In this document: piece after piece, positions 8,152 to 16,915 of the stretch
Layout: each line of letters opens with the position of its first letter
Numbering within the stretch: the stretch's first letter is position 1
Origin: Deltaproteobacteria bacterium
GTDB lineage: Bacteria > Desulfobacterota > Binatia > UBA1149 > JAJCZL01
Length of the DNA stretch: 64,000 bases
Reading direction: 5' to 3'
Assembly: GCA_029262415.1 (NCBI GenBank)
Contig: JAJCZL010000042.1
Span: 1 to 64,000 of the forward strand
The notes under the pieces: generated by a model
Databases searched by the model: none
What the model saw: only the letters and a program-made list of their open reading frames with translations
What the model was told of the DNA's origin: nothing
Position numbers and translations under genes: made by a program

Positions 8152-10203
8152 TTACTCGCTATCTGCGTATCCGAGCGAGCGGAGCCGTTCGGTCATGGCC
8201 TGGTCGTGGTGCAGGGTTGCGCCGCCGACCGACGCGGCCTGGATCGCGCGGTAAGCGCGCCATTCCTCTTCCAGCCAGCCGGCCATCTCGGTCAGCCCCG
8301 CACGGACGGCGTCCGAATCTTGCTCAGCGACATTATTCCGCTCACCCGGATCAGAGGCCAGGTCGAACAGTTCGACGGACGGGCTTCGTGGGTGAAGCAA
8401 TCGGTTAAAGTGCTGGATGAGCTTTCGGTCGGAGAGTCTACGCGCTACCTGTAGATTGAAGCCGCGCTTGTCGAAAAACTCGCTGTAAATGGGTCGTCCC
8501 TCGAGTACCGATGAATCTCCTGCTATGGCAGGCAACAGGCTTACCCCGGCCATACCGGCTGGGCGTTCGAGGCCGGCGGCGTCAATAAGCGTCGGCGCGA
8601 TGTCGATAAGGGTAACTGGTTCATCGACCACCGTCCCCGCGTGCTTGCCGCCGGGCATTCGCACGATGAACGGGACCGCGAGGACCTCGTCGTACAACGA
8701 CCGGTGGTGTCCTTTGTTCCGGTGTTCAAAGAACTCGTCTCCGTGATCGCTGACCACCATCACCAGCGTGTTATCGACAAGCTCGAGCCGATCGAGCGCA
8801 TCAAGAACCTTGGCCACGTAACCGTCGGTGAACCTGATCTCGCCGTCGTACAGGGCCAAGATATGCTCTAGGTCACGCTCGGGCATCCCCGGATGGATGG
8901 CCTTGCTCTCGATGAAGTAGCGGCCGTCCATCGGCCCGTCGTAGTGAGGGTCGAACATGGTGTCGAAAGGGGGAGGCGAGGTGTAGTCGTAGTGGATGTC
9001 GAAGTAATGAAGGAACATGAAGAAGGGCTCACCGGCGTGCTTCTCCATCCACTCGATCCCACGTTTGGTAATCTCGGGTGCAACGACGGCTGAGCGGGCT
9101 TCGTCTCGGTGTCCGTACGCCTCGCTCAAGTCTTCGTATACGTCCATGCCCCGGTTGTAACCGTAGGTCGCGGCGGTGTACGGCGCCGAAACAAAACCGG
9201 CCGTTGCGTACCCCTCTTTCTCGAAGACCGTGCCGAGGGTAGGGATCAATGGGTCTAACGTCATGGTATCGACGGTCACTCCGTGGGCGAGCTGGTACAA
9301 CGACGTGAACATCGTCAGGTGGGTGGGGAGAGTCCACGACGATGTCGAATGCGCATCGGCGAAGCGGATGCCCTGCTTCGCCAGTCGGTCGAGCGTCGGT
9401 GTGGTGTCGCGCTCGTAGCCGTAACAGCCGACGTGGTCGGCGCGCAGACTGTCAAGCGAGATCAGAATGACGTTAACCGGGCGATCGGCGGTTTCGGGGC
9501 GCATTCCCGCCGAGTCTGCCGATGCGGAGGCGGGCCCGGTCGAAGCTGCTAAAGGCGAGAGCGAGGCCGCCCCGGCCAGCGCGATTATCACGGCGGCACC
9601 GGCGGCCGTAGCCGCTGCAGGAGCTGTACGCGACGCGCGCTCGAAGCTTTTCGCGAGCGCATAGACGATCGCGGCCGATGATATCAGCACCAGGGCGGCG
9701 ATGATCGTCCCGTCGAGGATGAAACTACGCGACCGGTAGATGATGTGTTTCATGCTCGGCGATTGGTCGAGTGAGAGTCCCTCGAAGAACACCGCGCCGT
9801 GCACCACAGCGGCGATCACCAGCCAGCTCCACAAGTACGCTCGCACGCTGGGCCGACGCCCGGGCACTGCGAGACCGCCGAGTGTTCCGGCGAGCAGTGC
9901 CAAAACCAAGGCTGTCGCGAGGTTCGCCGTCAAGAGCGGCATAAAGAGGCTCAGGTGCCCTGAAAACGACGGCGGCAGGAAGCTATCGGGCAGCGTCGGT
10001 AGAAAGCCAAGCACCGGTCCGCCGGCATGGCGGATTTTCGCGAGGAAGTCGTAGAGCTGCGTCGGAAAGAATCCGTAAGGCGGGACAATCTGACCGGCAT
10101 AGACCCAGGCGATCGCGAGGGTCTCGAGCGCAGTCTGGACAACGGCAAGCGTCAGCAGCGATGCCAACGCAGCACTGAGATGGCGTTGGAGTGCTCCCGC
10201 CAC
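8152..10203 (-). CDS. Membrane sulfatase-like protein (alkaline phosphatase superfamily)
   Basis: 683 residues from GTG 10203 (AAGG about 9 nt upstream). Its architecture equals that of its downstream paralogue: N-terminal membrane helices with WVYAGQIVPP, then a long linker, then a sulfatase fold. Motifs seen are LISLDSLRADHVGCYGYERDTT, SSWTLPTHLTMFTS, HYFDIHYDY and VVSDHGDEFFEHRNKGHHR. Thr again replaces the formylglycine Cys/Ser and His replaces the Arg of CxPxR. The C-terminus, LRSLGYADSE, is the short conserved tail of this family. The catalytic domain should face the periplasm. The start of the next gene lies 36 bp downstream, so the two form one transcript and probably arose by duplication. 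The substrate is unknown; envelope glycan or lipid modification is inferred. Confidence 0.85.
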   Translation of the reverse strand: MAGALQRHLSAALASLLTLAVVQTALETLAIAWVYAGQIVPPYGFFPTQLYDFLAKIRHAGGPVLGFLPTLPDSFLPPSFSGHLSLFMPLLTANLATALVLALLAGTLGGLAVPGRRPSVRAYLWSWLVIAAVVHGAVFFEGLSLDQSPSMKHIIYRSRSFILDGTIIAALVLISSAAIVYALAKSFERASRTAPAAATAAGAAVIIALAGAASLSPLAASTGPASASADSAGMRPETADRPVNVILISLDSLRADHVGCYGYERDTTPTLDRLAKQGIRFADAHSTSSWTLPTHLTMFTSLYQLAHGVTVDTMTLDPLIPTLGTVFEKEGYATAGFVSAPYTAATYGYNRGMDVYEDLSEAYGHRDEARSAVVAPEITKRGIEWMEKHAGEPFFMFLHYFDIHYDYTSPPPFDTMFDPHYDGPMDGRYFIESKAIHPGMPERDLEHILALYDGEIRFTDGYVAKVLDALDRLELVDNTLVMVVSDHGDEFFEHRNKGHHRSLYDEVLAVPFIVRMPGGKHAGTVVDEPVTLIDIAPTLIDAAGLERPAGMAGVSLLPAIAGDSSVLEGRPIYSEFFDKRGFNLQVARRLSDRKLIQHFNRLLHPRSPSVELFDLASDPGERNNVAEQDSDAVRAGLTEMAGWLEEEWRAYRAIQAASVGGATLHHDQAMTERLRSLGYADSE

Positions 10204-10529
10204 TTTACCGTGCCTTCGGAACGGGTCGGTCGAAACCAGTGTCCGCGTCGTCGCCTTTCTTAGTAGGCATCACTCGTGCGCTCTTGTTTCTAGTGTATTT
10301 CATGACTTTGCCCGTCTCGCTGACCTGGGCGGAGATCCATCCGTCTGCCTGCCCGGCGGCGAATGACGAGGACGAGGCGACCACAGCGATAGGCATGACG
10401 TGGCAGGCCTCGAGTGCTCAGAGCGGCTTGCCGGGCTGGCCCGCGCCCGAGGTATTTCTTCGCGACGCTGCCACTCCAATCCATGAAGAATATAACGCCG
10501 CAAGCCGATGCCAGCAATGCGCGGCCCGG
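10204..10529. other. Intergenic region between ferredoxin and sulfatase genes
   Basis: About 325 bp. A minus-strand frame ending at 10205 could encode a 32-residue peptide from ATG 10303 that would run almost into the GTG of the sulfatase gene. It has no recognisable domain or ribosome binding site, so I do not call it a gene. No terminator or promoter stands out. Confidence 0.4.
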
Positions 10530-10751
10530 TCAGTCGTAAAGTTTGACTACACGTACACCGTCGGGGGAGGCCTGGGTACACAGGTCACACAACGTGCACT
10601 CGTCTACGTTGTCCTCGACCACTGCGACCGAGTTTGCATCGGTACCCGCGGCGAAGATGTTCACGGGACAGACCTCAATGAGTCGCTTAGCGAGCCCGTT
10701 GCCTTTGCGAATGACCGTGTCGTCGGTCTCTACAGAGATGAACATTCCCAT
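10530..10751 (-). CDS. Small ferredoxin-like protein with a single [4Fe-4S] site
   Basis: 73 residues from ATG 10751, with AGGG 6 nt upstream; it starts 16 bp after the stop of the CoA-ligase alpha subunit. Four Cys are arranged as one C-P early (EVCPVNIF) and C-x2-C-x2-C later (DECTLCDLC). In a normal two-cluster ferredoxin these are the ligands of one cluster; the other cluster's ligands are missing. This resembles the degenerate ferredoxin insert of archaeal RNA polymerase subunit D. The electron partner is unknown. Its fixed place after a succinyl-CoA-synthetase-like pair suggests a role with that pathway rather than with bulk ferredoxin metabolism (inference). Confidence 0.72.
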   Translation of the reverse strand: MGMFISVETDDTVIRKGNGLAKRLIEVCPVNIFAAGTDANSVAVVEDNVDECTLCDLCTQASPDGVRVVKLYD

Positions 10752-10767
10752 TGCGTTTCCCTCGCCC

Positions 10768-11667
10768 TCAGCCTTTGAGCGCTTCTTTTACGAGATCCGG
10801 AATGTCGCCGACTTGGTCGGCAACGCGGATGCCCGCCGCGCCCATGCGACGGATCTTCTCGGCGGGCGAGTCTTCCTTTCGGTTCACGACGGTGCCGGCA
10901 TGGCCGAAGCTCATGCCGGGCATATCGTCCATGAAGCGCCCCGATACAAAAGCGATTATGGGAAGACGGCTGTTGTTGTCTTCCACCCACTTGGCGAGTT
11001 CGGCCTCTGCAGATCCCCCCGGCTCTGAATAGATCACCACCGCCTCGGTGTCGGGGTCGGCTTCGAACAGCGGCATCAGATCCGCATAGGTGGAGCCGAT
11101 AACCGGGTCACCGCCGATCGAGAGCGCCGTTGACTGGCCGAGCCCGTTGGTGGTTAGAGTGCTGCAGATTTCGGTCGTCATTCCGCCGGAGCGCGACATC
11201 ACGCCGACGTTACCGGGGGTGAAGGCTTTGCGGACATCGACGGCCGGTCCGCCCAGACTGCCAAAGCGGCAAACGTTTGGAACCATCACGCCGAGACAGT
11301 TTGGCCCGATCACGCGTGCACCGTGGTAGTCGGCGTACTCGACGATCATCGCCGCGTCCAGGCGTGTGATGCCCTCGGTAATGATGACAATAAGTTTAAC
11401 ACCGGCGTCGATCGCCTCGATTGCCGCGTCGGCAGCGAATGCCAACGGTACGGTGATCACCGAACCGTCCACGCGGCGTGACTCGGTGATCTCACGAACG
11501 GTGTCGAATACCGGGACGCCGTAGACGTCGCGACCGCCCTTGCCGGGGGTGACGCCGCCGACGATCTTCGACCCGTATTCCAGGCACTCGCGCGTGAAGT
11601 TTACCGCCTCGCGCCCGGTGATGCCCTGGACGATGAACTGAAAGTCCTCGTTGAGGAGAATGGCCAT
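10768..11667 (-). CDS. Succinyl/malyl-CoA synthetase-like alpha subunit
   Basis: 299 residues from ATG 11667; the open frame extends further upstream, but homology starts at AILLNEDFQFIVQGITGREA. The CoA-binding Rossmann domain comes first. The phosphorylated-His domain follows: IGPNCLGVMVPN, then VGVMSRSGGMTTEICSTL and GLGQSTALSIGGDPVIG. The phospho-His of SucD lies in the segment now reading MSFGHAG, so the active His is present. It starts 17 bp after the beta-subunit stop. It should form or cleave an acyl-CoA with ATP, succinate or malate being the usual acids. The neighbouring malyl-CoA-lyase-type gene favours malate-CoA ligase, but SucD or another dicarboxylate ligase cannot be excluded. 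Confidence 0.83.
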   Translation of the reverse strand: MAILLNEDFQFIVQGITGREAVNFTRECLEYGSKIVGGVTPGKGGRDVYGVPVFDTVREITESRRVDGSVITVPLAFAADAAIEAIDAGVKLIVIITEGITRLDAAMIVEYADYHGARVIGPNCLGVMVPNVCRFGSLGGPAVDVRKAFTPGNVGVMSRSGGMTTEICSTLTTNGLGQSTALSIGGDPVIGSTYADLMPLFEADPDTEAVVIYSEPGGSAEAELAKWVEDNNSRLPIIAFVSGRFMDDMPGMSFGHAGTVVNRKEDSPAEKIRRMGAAGIRVADQVGDIPDLVKEALKG

Positions 11668-11684
11668 GATTGGGTGCTCGCTCC

Positions 11685-12890
11685 TTACTCGCCGTAGACC
11701 TTGGCAACCGCGCGGCGCGCGGCCTCGCTGATCGAGACGGTCCGATCGCAGTAGTCGATGTTGTACTTCTTGAGGATCTTGGCCGCGTCGGCTTCCCAAG
11801 CGCCTGGAACGCGAAAGATCGTGATTGTCTCTGCCGGGTCGAGTCCCAGTTCGAGCACGCCCTTGATCACCCCGCGTGCTACGAGATCGGCGCGTGTGTT
11901 GGAGACGACGTTGGAGATCACGCAGATCTTGTTGACCTTCGGTTTTGATAACACGAGCTTGGTGAGTCGGCGTGCCTTATCCACGCTCGGGTTGCCACCG
12001 AGGGCGGCGTAGTTGGCTGGGTTTCCGCCAAGGCGCTTTACGGCGTCGAACGTAGTGATCGATCCGCCACCGGCGCCGATAACGAGCCCCATGTCTCCGT
12101 CGAAATCGACAGCCGGGCCGATCAGTCCGCGAGGGTCCTCTTCGTCGATCCGTATGGCCTCGAGTTCCCACTCGGTGGGCGCGCGTGCGCCGCGGGTGTC
12201 GGCATCGGTGATGCCGAGTTCTTCGACGATGCCTTTCTGGCGGTAGCGACCCTCGGCCTCGAGTTCCATGTGCGCGTCGAGCGCAACGAGACGGCCGTCG
12301 GATGTGAGCGCGAGCGCGTTCACCTCGGCGTGCGTAAGGTCGTATTGGCGGCAAATCTCCGCAAGGCGCGTGACCACGCCGGTCATTCGGTTGAGGCCGC
12401 TACCCGAGAGACCGAGATCGTGCGCAAGTTCTTTCGAACGGTAGGGGAGCACGGGCCCGAGGAGCGAGAGGTGGCGTCGTTTGACGCGCTCAGGCGTCTC
12501 ATCATTTACGTCGTCGAGATCTTTGCCGCCCGCATCGGTGGCGACTAAGACGGGGCGCTTCGCGGCCGCGTCATAAGTGGCGTTGATCGCGAACAGCGTC
12601 TCAGCCGCGATCTTTTCCTCTACCAGCACTCGATCTACTTTGGCACCGCATATCTCGGTTCCAATAATCGCAGCCGCGGCCTTTCCCGCGTCGGCAGCGC
12701 CAGAGGCTTCTTTAATTCCTCCGGCCTTGCCGCGGTTGCGGCCGAAAACTTGCGCCTTTACATACACGTCGCCACCCAGTTCCTGAGCGGCGCTTGCGGC
12801 CTCGGCGGCTGAGCCGACGAGCTTGCCCTTGGGCACCGCTACGCCGTGCTTGGCGAGAATTCGCTTCGCCTCAAACTCGTAGAAATGCAT
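11685..12890 (-). CDS. Succinyl/malyl-CoA synthetase-like beta subunit (ATP-grasp)
   Basis: 401 residues. It starts MHFYEFEAKRILAKHGVAVPKG, as in SucC/MtkA. The ATP-grasp part contains VYVKAQVFGRNRGKAGGIK, and the substrate-side domain contains GAGGGSITTFDAVKRLGGNPANYAALGG, equivalent to the NGAGLAMATMD...GGEPANF block of SucC. It is clearly diverged from housekeeping SucC; for example the usual EINPL segment reads EVNALAL. ATG 12890 is preceded by AGGAGG. It is first in the ligase-ferredoxin set and lies 159 bp after the CoA-ester lyase stop. The likely reaction is ATP-dependent CoA ligation of a dicarboxylate; malate is favoured by the context. Confidence 0.83.
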   Translation of the reverse strand: MHFYEFEAKRILAKHGVAVPKGKLVGSAAEAASAAQELGGDVYVKAQVFGRNRGKAGGIKEASGAADAGKAAAAIIGTEICGAKVDRVLVEEKIAAETLFAINATYDAAAKRPVLVATDAGGKDLDDVNDETPERVKRRHLSLLGPVLPYRSKELAHDLGLSGSGLNRMTGVVTRLAEICRQYDLTHAEVNALALTSDGRLVALDAHMELEAEGRYRQKGIVEELGITDADTRGARAPTEWELEAIRIDEEDPRGLIGPAVDFDGDMGLVIGAGGGSITTFDAVKRLGGNPANYAALGGNPSVDKARRLTKLVLSKPKVNKICVISNVVSNTRADLVARGVIKGVLELGLDPAETITIFRVPGAWEADAAKILKKYNIDYCDRTVSISEAARRAVAKVYGE

Positions 12891-13049
12891 AGCGACGGGT
12901 TACCTCCTGAACGAAAACGCGGGACTCCATTGGACCGCGATCCCTGCATGTATCGCAAAGAACGCGAAGCGGCGCAAATCGGTGGCGGAGGCCGCAAACG
13001 CCTAGCCGTCGGCCCAGCCGGAGTGCGCCGACCGGCTAGAATGTACGGA

Positions 13050-14099
13050 TCAGAACTGGTAGGCCACGCGTAGCTCTTCGTCCTTCGTGGCGAGCATGCG
13101 TGCGAGTTCAACGACAACCTTGCACTGTTTGTAGGTGGCGTCGTCCTGCATCTTGCCGTCGATCATGACCGCGCCGGTTCCGTCGCCCATCGCTTCGATT
13201 ACACGTTTGGCCCACAGCACCTCGTCTACGGGAGGGCTGAACACCTTTTTTGCGATCGCGATCTGCGCCGGATGCAGCGACCAGGTTCCAACGCAGCCCA
13301 TCAAGAACGCATTGCGGAACTGATCTTCGCAGGCCACGGTATCCTTGATGTCACCGAACGGTCCGTAGTAGGGCAGACAACCGTGCGCAACGCAGGCATC
13401 GACCATACGCGCGATCGTATAGTGCCAGAGGTCCTGCTGCGCAGTAGCGCGTGGAGACTCTGGGTTATCGGGGTCGGGGTCGGTGCGCACCAGATATCCG
13501 GGGTGCCCGCCGCCTACACGCGTGGTCTTCATCTTGCGCGAGGCGGCCAGATCGGCCGGCCCCAGCGAAAGCCCCTGCATGCGCGGGCTCGCCGCGCAGA
13601 TCTCCTCGACATTGGCGACTCCGCCCGCCGTCTCCAAGATCGCGTGGATAAGGATCGGCCGCTCGAGCCGTACCTTGGCTTCGAGTTGCGCGAGCAACTG
13701 ATCGACGTAATGGATGTCCCACGCTCCCTCGACCTTCGGTATCATCACGACCTCGAGTTTGTCGCCGATTTCGGTGACCAGCTCGAGTAGATCATCGAGG
13801 CCCCACGGAGAGTCGAGACTGTTGACGCGCGTCCACAACTGCGTGTCTCCGAAGTCGTTGGCCTTGGCAATCTCAATCAGGCCACGCCGCGCGGCTACTT
13901 TGTTGTCAGCCTGGATTGCGTCCTCAAGATTCCCGAGCAGGACGTCAACCTGCTTGGCGATGTCAGGAACTTTCGCCGCCATCTTGGCGTTCGATGGGTC
14001 AAAGAAGTGAATCATCCGCGACGGACGAACCGGAATCTCACGTAGTGGTGTCGGCGCACCGATGGCGCGCGGCTGGAAGAAATGTTTGGCACTTCGCAT
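13050..14099 (-). CDS. CoA-ester lyase, malyl-CoA / beta-methylmalyl-CoA lyase type
   Basis: 349 residues, a HpcH/HpaI-CitE-type TIM barrel. Landmarks are [14 protein letters not shown] (usually LDLEDAV; the acidic metal-binding residues are kept), [33 protein letters not shown] and [20 protein letters not shown] region around [16 protein letters not shown] then GPFGDIKD follows, which is found in L-malyl-CoA/beta-methylmalyl-CoA lyases rather than in citrate lyase beta subunits. The enzyme would cleave malyl-CoA to glyoxylate and acetyl-CoA, or beta-methylmalyl-CoA to glyoxylate and propionyl-CoA. It is transcribed ahead of the CoA ligase pair and divergently from another CitE homologue. Confidence 0.82.
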   Translation of the reverse strand: MRSAKHFFQPRAIGAPTPLREIPVRPSRMIHFFDPSNAKMAAKVPDIAKQVDVLLGNLEDAIQADNKVAARRGLIEIAKANDFGDTQLWTRVNSLDSPWGLDDLLELVTEIGDKLEVVMIPKVEGAWDIHYVDQLLAQLEAKVRLERPILIHAILETAGGVANVEEICAASPRMQGLSLGPADLAASRKMKTTRVGGGHPGYLVRTDPDPDNPESPRATAQQDLWHYTIARMVDACVAHGCLPYYGPFGDIKDTVACEDQFRNAFLMGCVGTWSLHPAQIAIAKKVFSPPVDEVLWAKRVIEAMGDGTGAVMIDGKMQDDATYKQCKVVVELARMLATKDEELRVAYQF

Positions 14100-14318
14100 G
14101 GGCTTTTCTCTACACTAAAAGTCGCACGGTTTCGACCCCACGAGTAGGGGCTTACGTGGGAGCGGAATCGAGGCGAAATTGGCACCGAGTACAGACGCGG
14201 GGGATTGCTTCCCGCGAAGGTCGGCCGTGTCCGCGCGCGGTATCCCGACCGCGGCGGTCGCTTGCAAAACTGCGGCGGTGGTCTAAGTAGCTGCGTGCCC
14301 CATCGCGGCGCCACGACC
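14100..14318. promoter_or_regulatory. Divergent promoter region between two CoA-ester lyase genes
   Basis: 219 bp separate the start of the minus-strand malyl-CoA-lyase-type gene from ATG 14319 of the plus-strand lyase. Both promoters must lie here. I could not pick out a convincing -35/-10 or operator by eye. Confidence 0.5.
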
Positions 14319-15191
14319 ATGGCAGATCAGATTCGTCCCCGACGCAGCGTTCTCTACATGCCGGGCTCCAACGCCCGCGCGCTCGAGAAAGCGAAGACCC
14401 TCCCTGCTGATGCGCTCATCCTCGACCTCGAGGATGCGGTAGCGCCCGACAGAAAGGAAGTTGCGCGCGGTCAGGTGTGTACGACGGCGAGTTCAGGTGA
14501 ATACGGCTACCGCGAGATTGCCATTCGCATCAACGGCTTGGATACGGTCTGGGGTCACAAGGATCTACGTGCCGCGGCGGCCGCGAAGCCGCACGCGATT
14601 CTGGTGCCGAAGATAGACGGTCCCAACATGCTCCGTCAGGTGGCCTCGGTACTTGAGTCGATCGACGGGGCGGCTTCTATCCGCCTGTGGGCGATGCTCG
14701 AGACCCCTCGCGGCCTGCTTCACGCCGAAGAGATTGCAGGTGCAAGCGAACGTCTGGAGGTGTTGGTTATGGGCACCAACGACATCGCCAAAGAACTCAA
14801 GGCCGCCCACCGCTCTGGGCGCGGTCCTCTGTTGACGAGTCTGGGGCTGTGCCTGCTTGCTGCGCGTGCCCACGGGTTGGTGATTCTCGACGGTGTCTAC
14901 AACGACATCAAGAACACCGATGGCTTCGAGACCGAGTGCGTTCAGGGCGCCCAGATGGGATTCGACGGCAAGACCTTGATTCATCCAAGTCAGCTCGAGA
15001 TCTGCAACCGGATTTTCTCGCCCAGCGATGAAGAATTGGGCAACGCCGAAAAGATTATTGATGCCTTCCGTGAGGCGATGGAGGCCGGCAAGTATGTTGC
15101 GACTGTCGATGGCCGGATGATCGAAAATCTGCATGTCGAGCAAGCCAAGCGCGTCGTTGCGATGGCTGATGCCATCGCCGCGCGGGCGTAA
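14319..15191 (+). CDS. CitE-like CoA-ester lyase (citramalyl/malyl-CoA type)
   Basis: 290 residues from ATG 14319; the open frame runs 38 codons further upstream without homology. It starts RPRRSVLYMPGSNARALEKA, the classic CitE opening. Next come LPADALILDLEDAVAPDRK with the Mg-binding Glu and Asp, AIRINGLDT, ILVPKID, WAMLETPRGLLHAEEI and DGKTLIHPSQLEI. It lacks the extended segment seen in the divergent malyl-CoA lyase homologue, so its substrate probably differs: citramalyl-CoA, citryl-CoA, or a thioesterase-like activity on malyl-CoA are known for this family. Two lyases side by side suggest two steps of a glyoxylate or pyruvate-releasing pathway. Confidence 0.85.
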   Translation: MADQIRPRRSVLYMPGSNARALEKAKTLPADALILDLEDAVAPDRKEVARGQVCTTASSGEYGYREIAIRINGLDTVWGHKDLRAAAAAKPHAILVPKIDGPNMLRQVASVLESIDGAASIRLWAMLETPRGLLHAEEIAGASERLEVLVMGTNDIAKELKAAHRSGRGPLLTSLGLCLLAARAHGLVILDGVYNDIKNTDGFETECVQGAQMGFDGKTLIHPSQLEICNRIFSPSDEELGNAEKIIDAFREAMEAGKYVATVDGRMIENLHVEQAKRVVAMADAIAARA

Positions 15192-15324
15192 TCCCCCGGC
15201 GTTCCTAATGTGGATGCTGCTTGTATGCCCCTCAGTTTCCGGCCTGCGGGTGACTGGACTGCGAATCCCGCGTAACGCCCCTGTAACGGTGTACCTACAC
15301 CCAGGCCGCCGTGAGATCGGTCGG

Positions 15325-15510
15325 ATGGACTATGCACGGCTGTGTGAACAGTTCGAGTTGGATCCGACGATGATATTCGACGCGGTTGCGCACGCCGAGT
15401 GGGCCTTGCGTGACTGCACAGGATTCCTCGCCGACGTCGGTGGCGAGTTTGCTGACGCGCAGGGTCTTCGCCACCTGGGCGGCGTGCTCTACGCGCCCGG
15501 CATTCGTTAG
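15325..15510 (+). CDS. Hypothetical small protein
   Basis: 61 residues from ATG 15325 (MDYARLCEQFELDPTMIFDA). The open frame extends back into the lyase gene, but the upstream part looks non-coding. Predicted helical, with a short Leu/Gly-rich tail. The stop region overlaps by 4 bp the stop of the convergent metF. No domain recognised; it could be a chance frame. Confidence 0.3.
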   Translation: MDYARLCEQFELDPTMIFDAVAHAEWALRDCTGFLADVGGEFADAQGLRHLGGVLYAPGIR

Positions 15511-16376
15511 TCGGCGCGCAGCTCGCGCAGAATCTCGCGCGTTGAGCGCGAGCGGTTGAGCGTGTAGAAGTGCACGCCCGGGGCGCCCTTTGCGAGTAGG
15601 TCGCGGCATTGTGCCACCGAATGTTCAATGCCGATCTTCACCACCGCTTCTGGGTCGTCGCGGTGACGGTCTAAATCCTGCCATAGTTTACTCGGGATCG
15701 TTGCCCCGCACATCTTGGTAAAGCGCTCGATCTGCGCGACGTTCGTCACCGGCATGATCCCGGCGACGATCGGCGAGGTCAGGCCTGCATTGCGCGCCTT
15801 TTCCGCGAATCGGAAGTAGCAGTCGTTGTCGAAGAACAGTTGTGTCATCGCGACGGAGGCACCTGCCTGCATTTTGTCGATGAAGTGCTCGAAGTCGCTT
15901 TCGGCGCTGGCAGCCTCAGTGTGGCCTTCGGGGTAACACGCCGCAGCGATACAAAACGGCCGGTTCTCGCTGCGGATGAGCGTGACTAGGTCGCTTGCGT
16001 AGCGAAGACCGTCGCGGTGCGGAACGAAGCCTGTTTCACCAGAGGGCGGGTCGCCACGCAAGGCGATGACGTTTTCGATACCCGATGTGGTCAGGCGGTC
16101 AAGCACGGCGCGCAACTCGTCTCGCCCGGCGCCAACACAGGTCAGGTGGGCCATCGCTTCCAAGCCGAGTTTGTTCTTGATGTGCGATACCAACTCGATC
16201 GTCCGGTCGCGTGTAGAGCCACCGGCGCCGTAGGTGACCGAGACGAAATCCGGCGATAGTGCGCGGAGCTCATCGATCGTAGCGAGGAGGTCGCCGTGTC
16301 CTTTATCGGTCTTGGGAGGAAAGAACTCGAAAGAGAAAACCGCTTTATCGGCCTGGAACAGTTCGGAGATCCGCAC
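15507..16376 (-). CDS. metF: Methylenetetrahydrofolate reductase
   Basis: 289 residues, the usual MetF length. Motifs are FSFEFFPPKTDKG with the catalytic Glu, FVSVTYGAGGSTRDRT, AHLTCVG, NVIALRGDPP, FCIAAACYPEGH and MTQLFFDND, as in bacterial FAD-dependent MetF. It reduces 5,10-methylene-THF to 5-methyl-THF for methionine synthesis or C1 metabolism. It stands next to CoA-ester lyases; with those and a malate-CoA ligase it could belong to serine-cycle-like C1 assimilation, but MetF is also an ordinary housekeeping gene. The next gene upstream on the same strand ends 33 bp away. Confidence 0.95.
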   Translation of the reverse strand: MRISELFQADKAVFSFEFFPPKTDKGHGDLLATIDELRALSPDFVSVTYGAGGSTRDRTIELVSHIKNKLGLEAMAHLTCVGAGRDELRAVLDRLTTSGIENVIALRGDPPSGETGFVPHRDGLRYASDLVTLIRSENRPFCIAAACYPEGHTEAASAESDFEHFIDKMQAGASVAMTQLFFDNDCYFRFAEKARNAGLTSPIVAGIMPVTNVAQIERFTKMCGATIPSKLWQDLDRHRDDPEAVVKIGIEHSVAQCRDLLAKGAPGVHFYTLNRSRSTREILRELRAD

Positions 16377-16409
16377 TGTCGGAAATCGTGCTTATCGAGA
16401 GACCGGATG

Positions 16410-16757
16410 TCAACCCACGGGTGGCAGCAGGGTGCGCGTCTCGGGTCCGCAGCGGATCTCGATCCGAGCGCCAAGCGCCGCCACGCCGGCAAAACCGCGG
16501 GCGAGGCGATTGAGCCATTCGACGTCAGACGGGCCGACGATCTCTAAGGTCATGACCGGCACTCCGTTGCCGGCGCGCGCCTCTTCGGTGACCGTCTCGA
16601 CCAACCCTTCTAGGCAGTAAGGTGTAAGCGCGCCGCTGTCGTAGTAGCAAAGGGCCCGCCCGGAGGTGTCGCTGAAGCGGAGTTCGGCGCGATAGTCGAG
16701 TGCGAATTGACTCTGGGGAATCGTAGTAACGGGTCTTGAAATAACCGCCTTCCTCAT
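16410..16757 (-). CDS. Hypothetical protein, 115 aa
   Basis: Read from ATG 16757 (MRKAVISRPVTTIPQSQFAL); the frame is open about 35 codons further. Contains RAELRFSDTSGRALCYYDSGALTPYCLEG and a C-terminal region with VETVTEEARAGNGVPVMTLEIVGPSDVEWLNRLA. Mixed alpha/beta with no signal peptide. It lies 33 bp upstream of metF on the same strand, so it is probably co-transcribed. I do not recognise a family. Confidence 0.55.
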   Translation of the reverse strand: MRKAVISRPVTTIPQSQFALDYRAELRFSDTSGRALCYYDSGALTPYCLEGLVETVTEEARAGNGVPVMTLEIVGPSDVEWLNRLARGFAGVAALGARIEIRCGPETRTLLPPVG

Positions 16758-16915
16758 CGACCAAATCTCCTGCGGCAGCCATGGCCCGCGTAGGGCTGAA
16801 CACGTGCCCACCCGATCGAGGGGCATACCCGATCGGGTACGCCGACGGTTTGGTGCCGTCAAGTGGTATTTTTCGCGAGTAAAGACCAGACGTTACGCGT
16901 CGATTGTCGGGCGTG

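Noticed and set aside
10205-10396. 63-residue minus-strand frame upstream of the sulfatase gene
   Set aside because: No ribosome site, low-complexity composition and no homology evident. A leader peptide is possible but unsupported.
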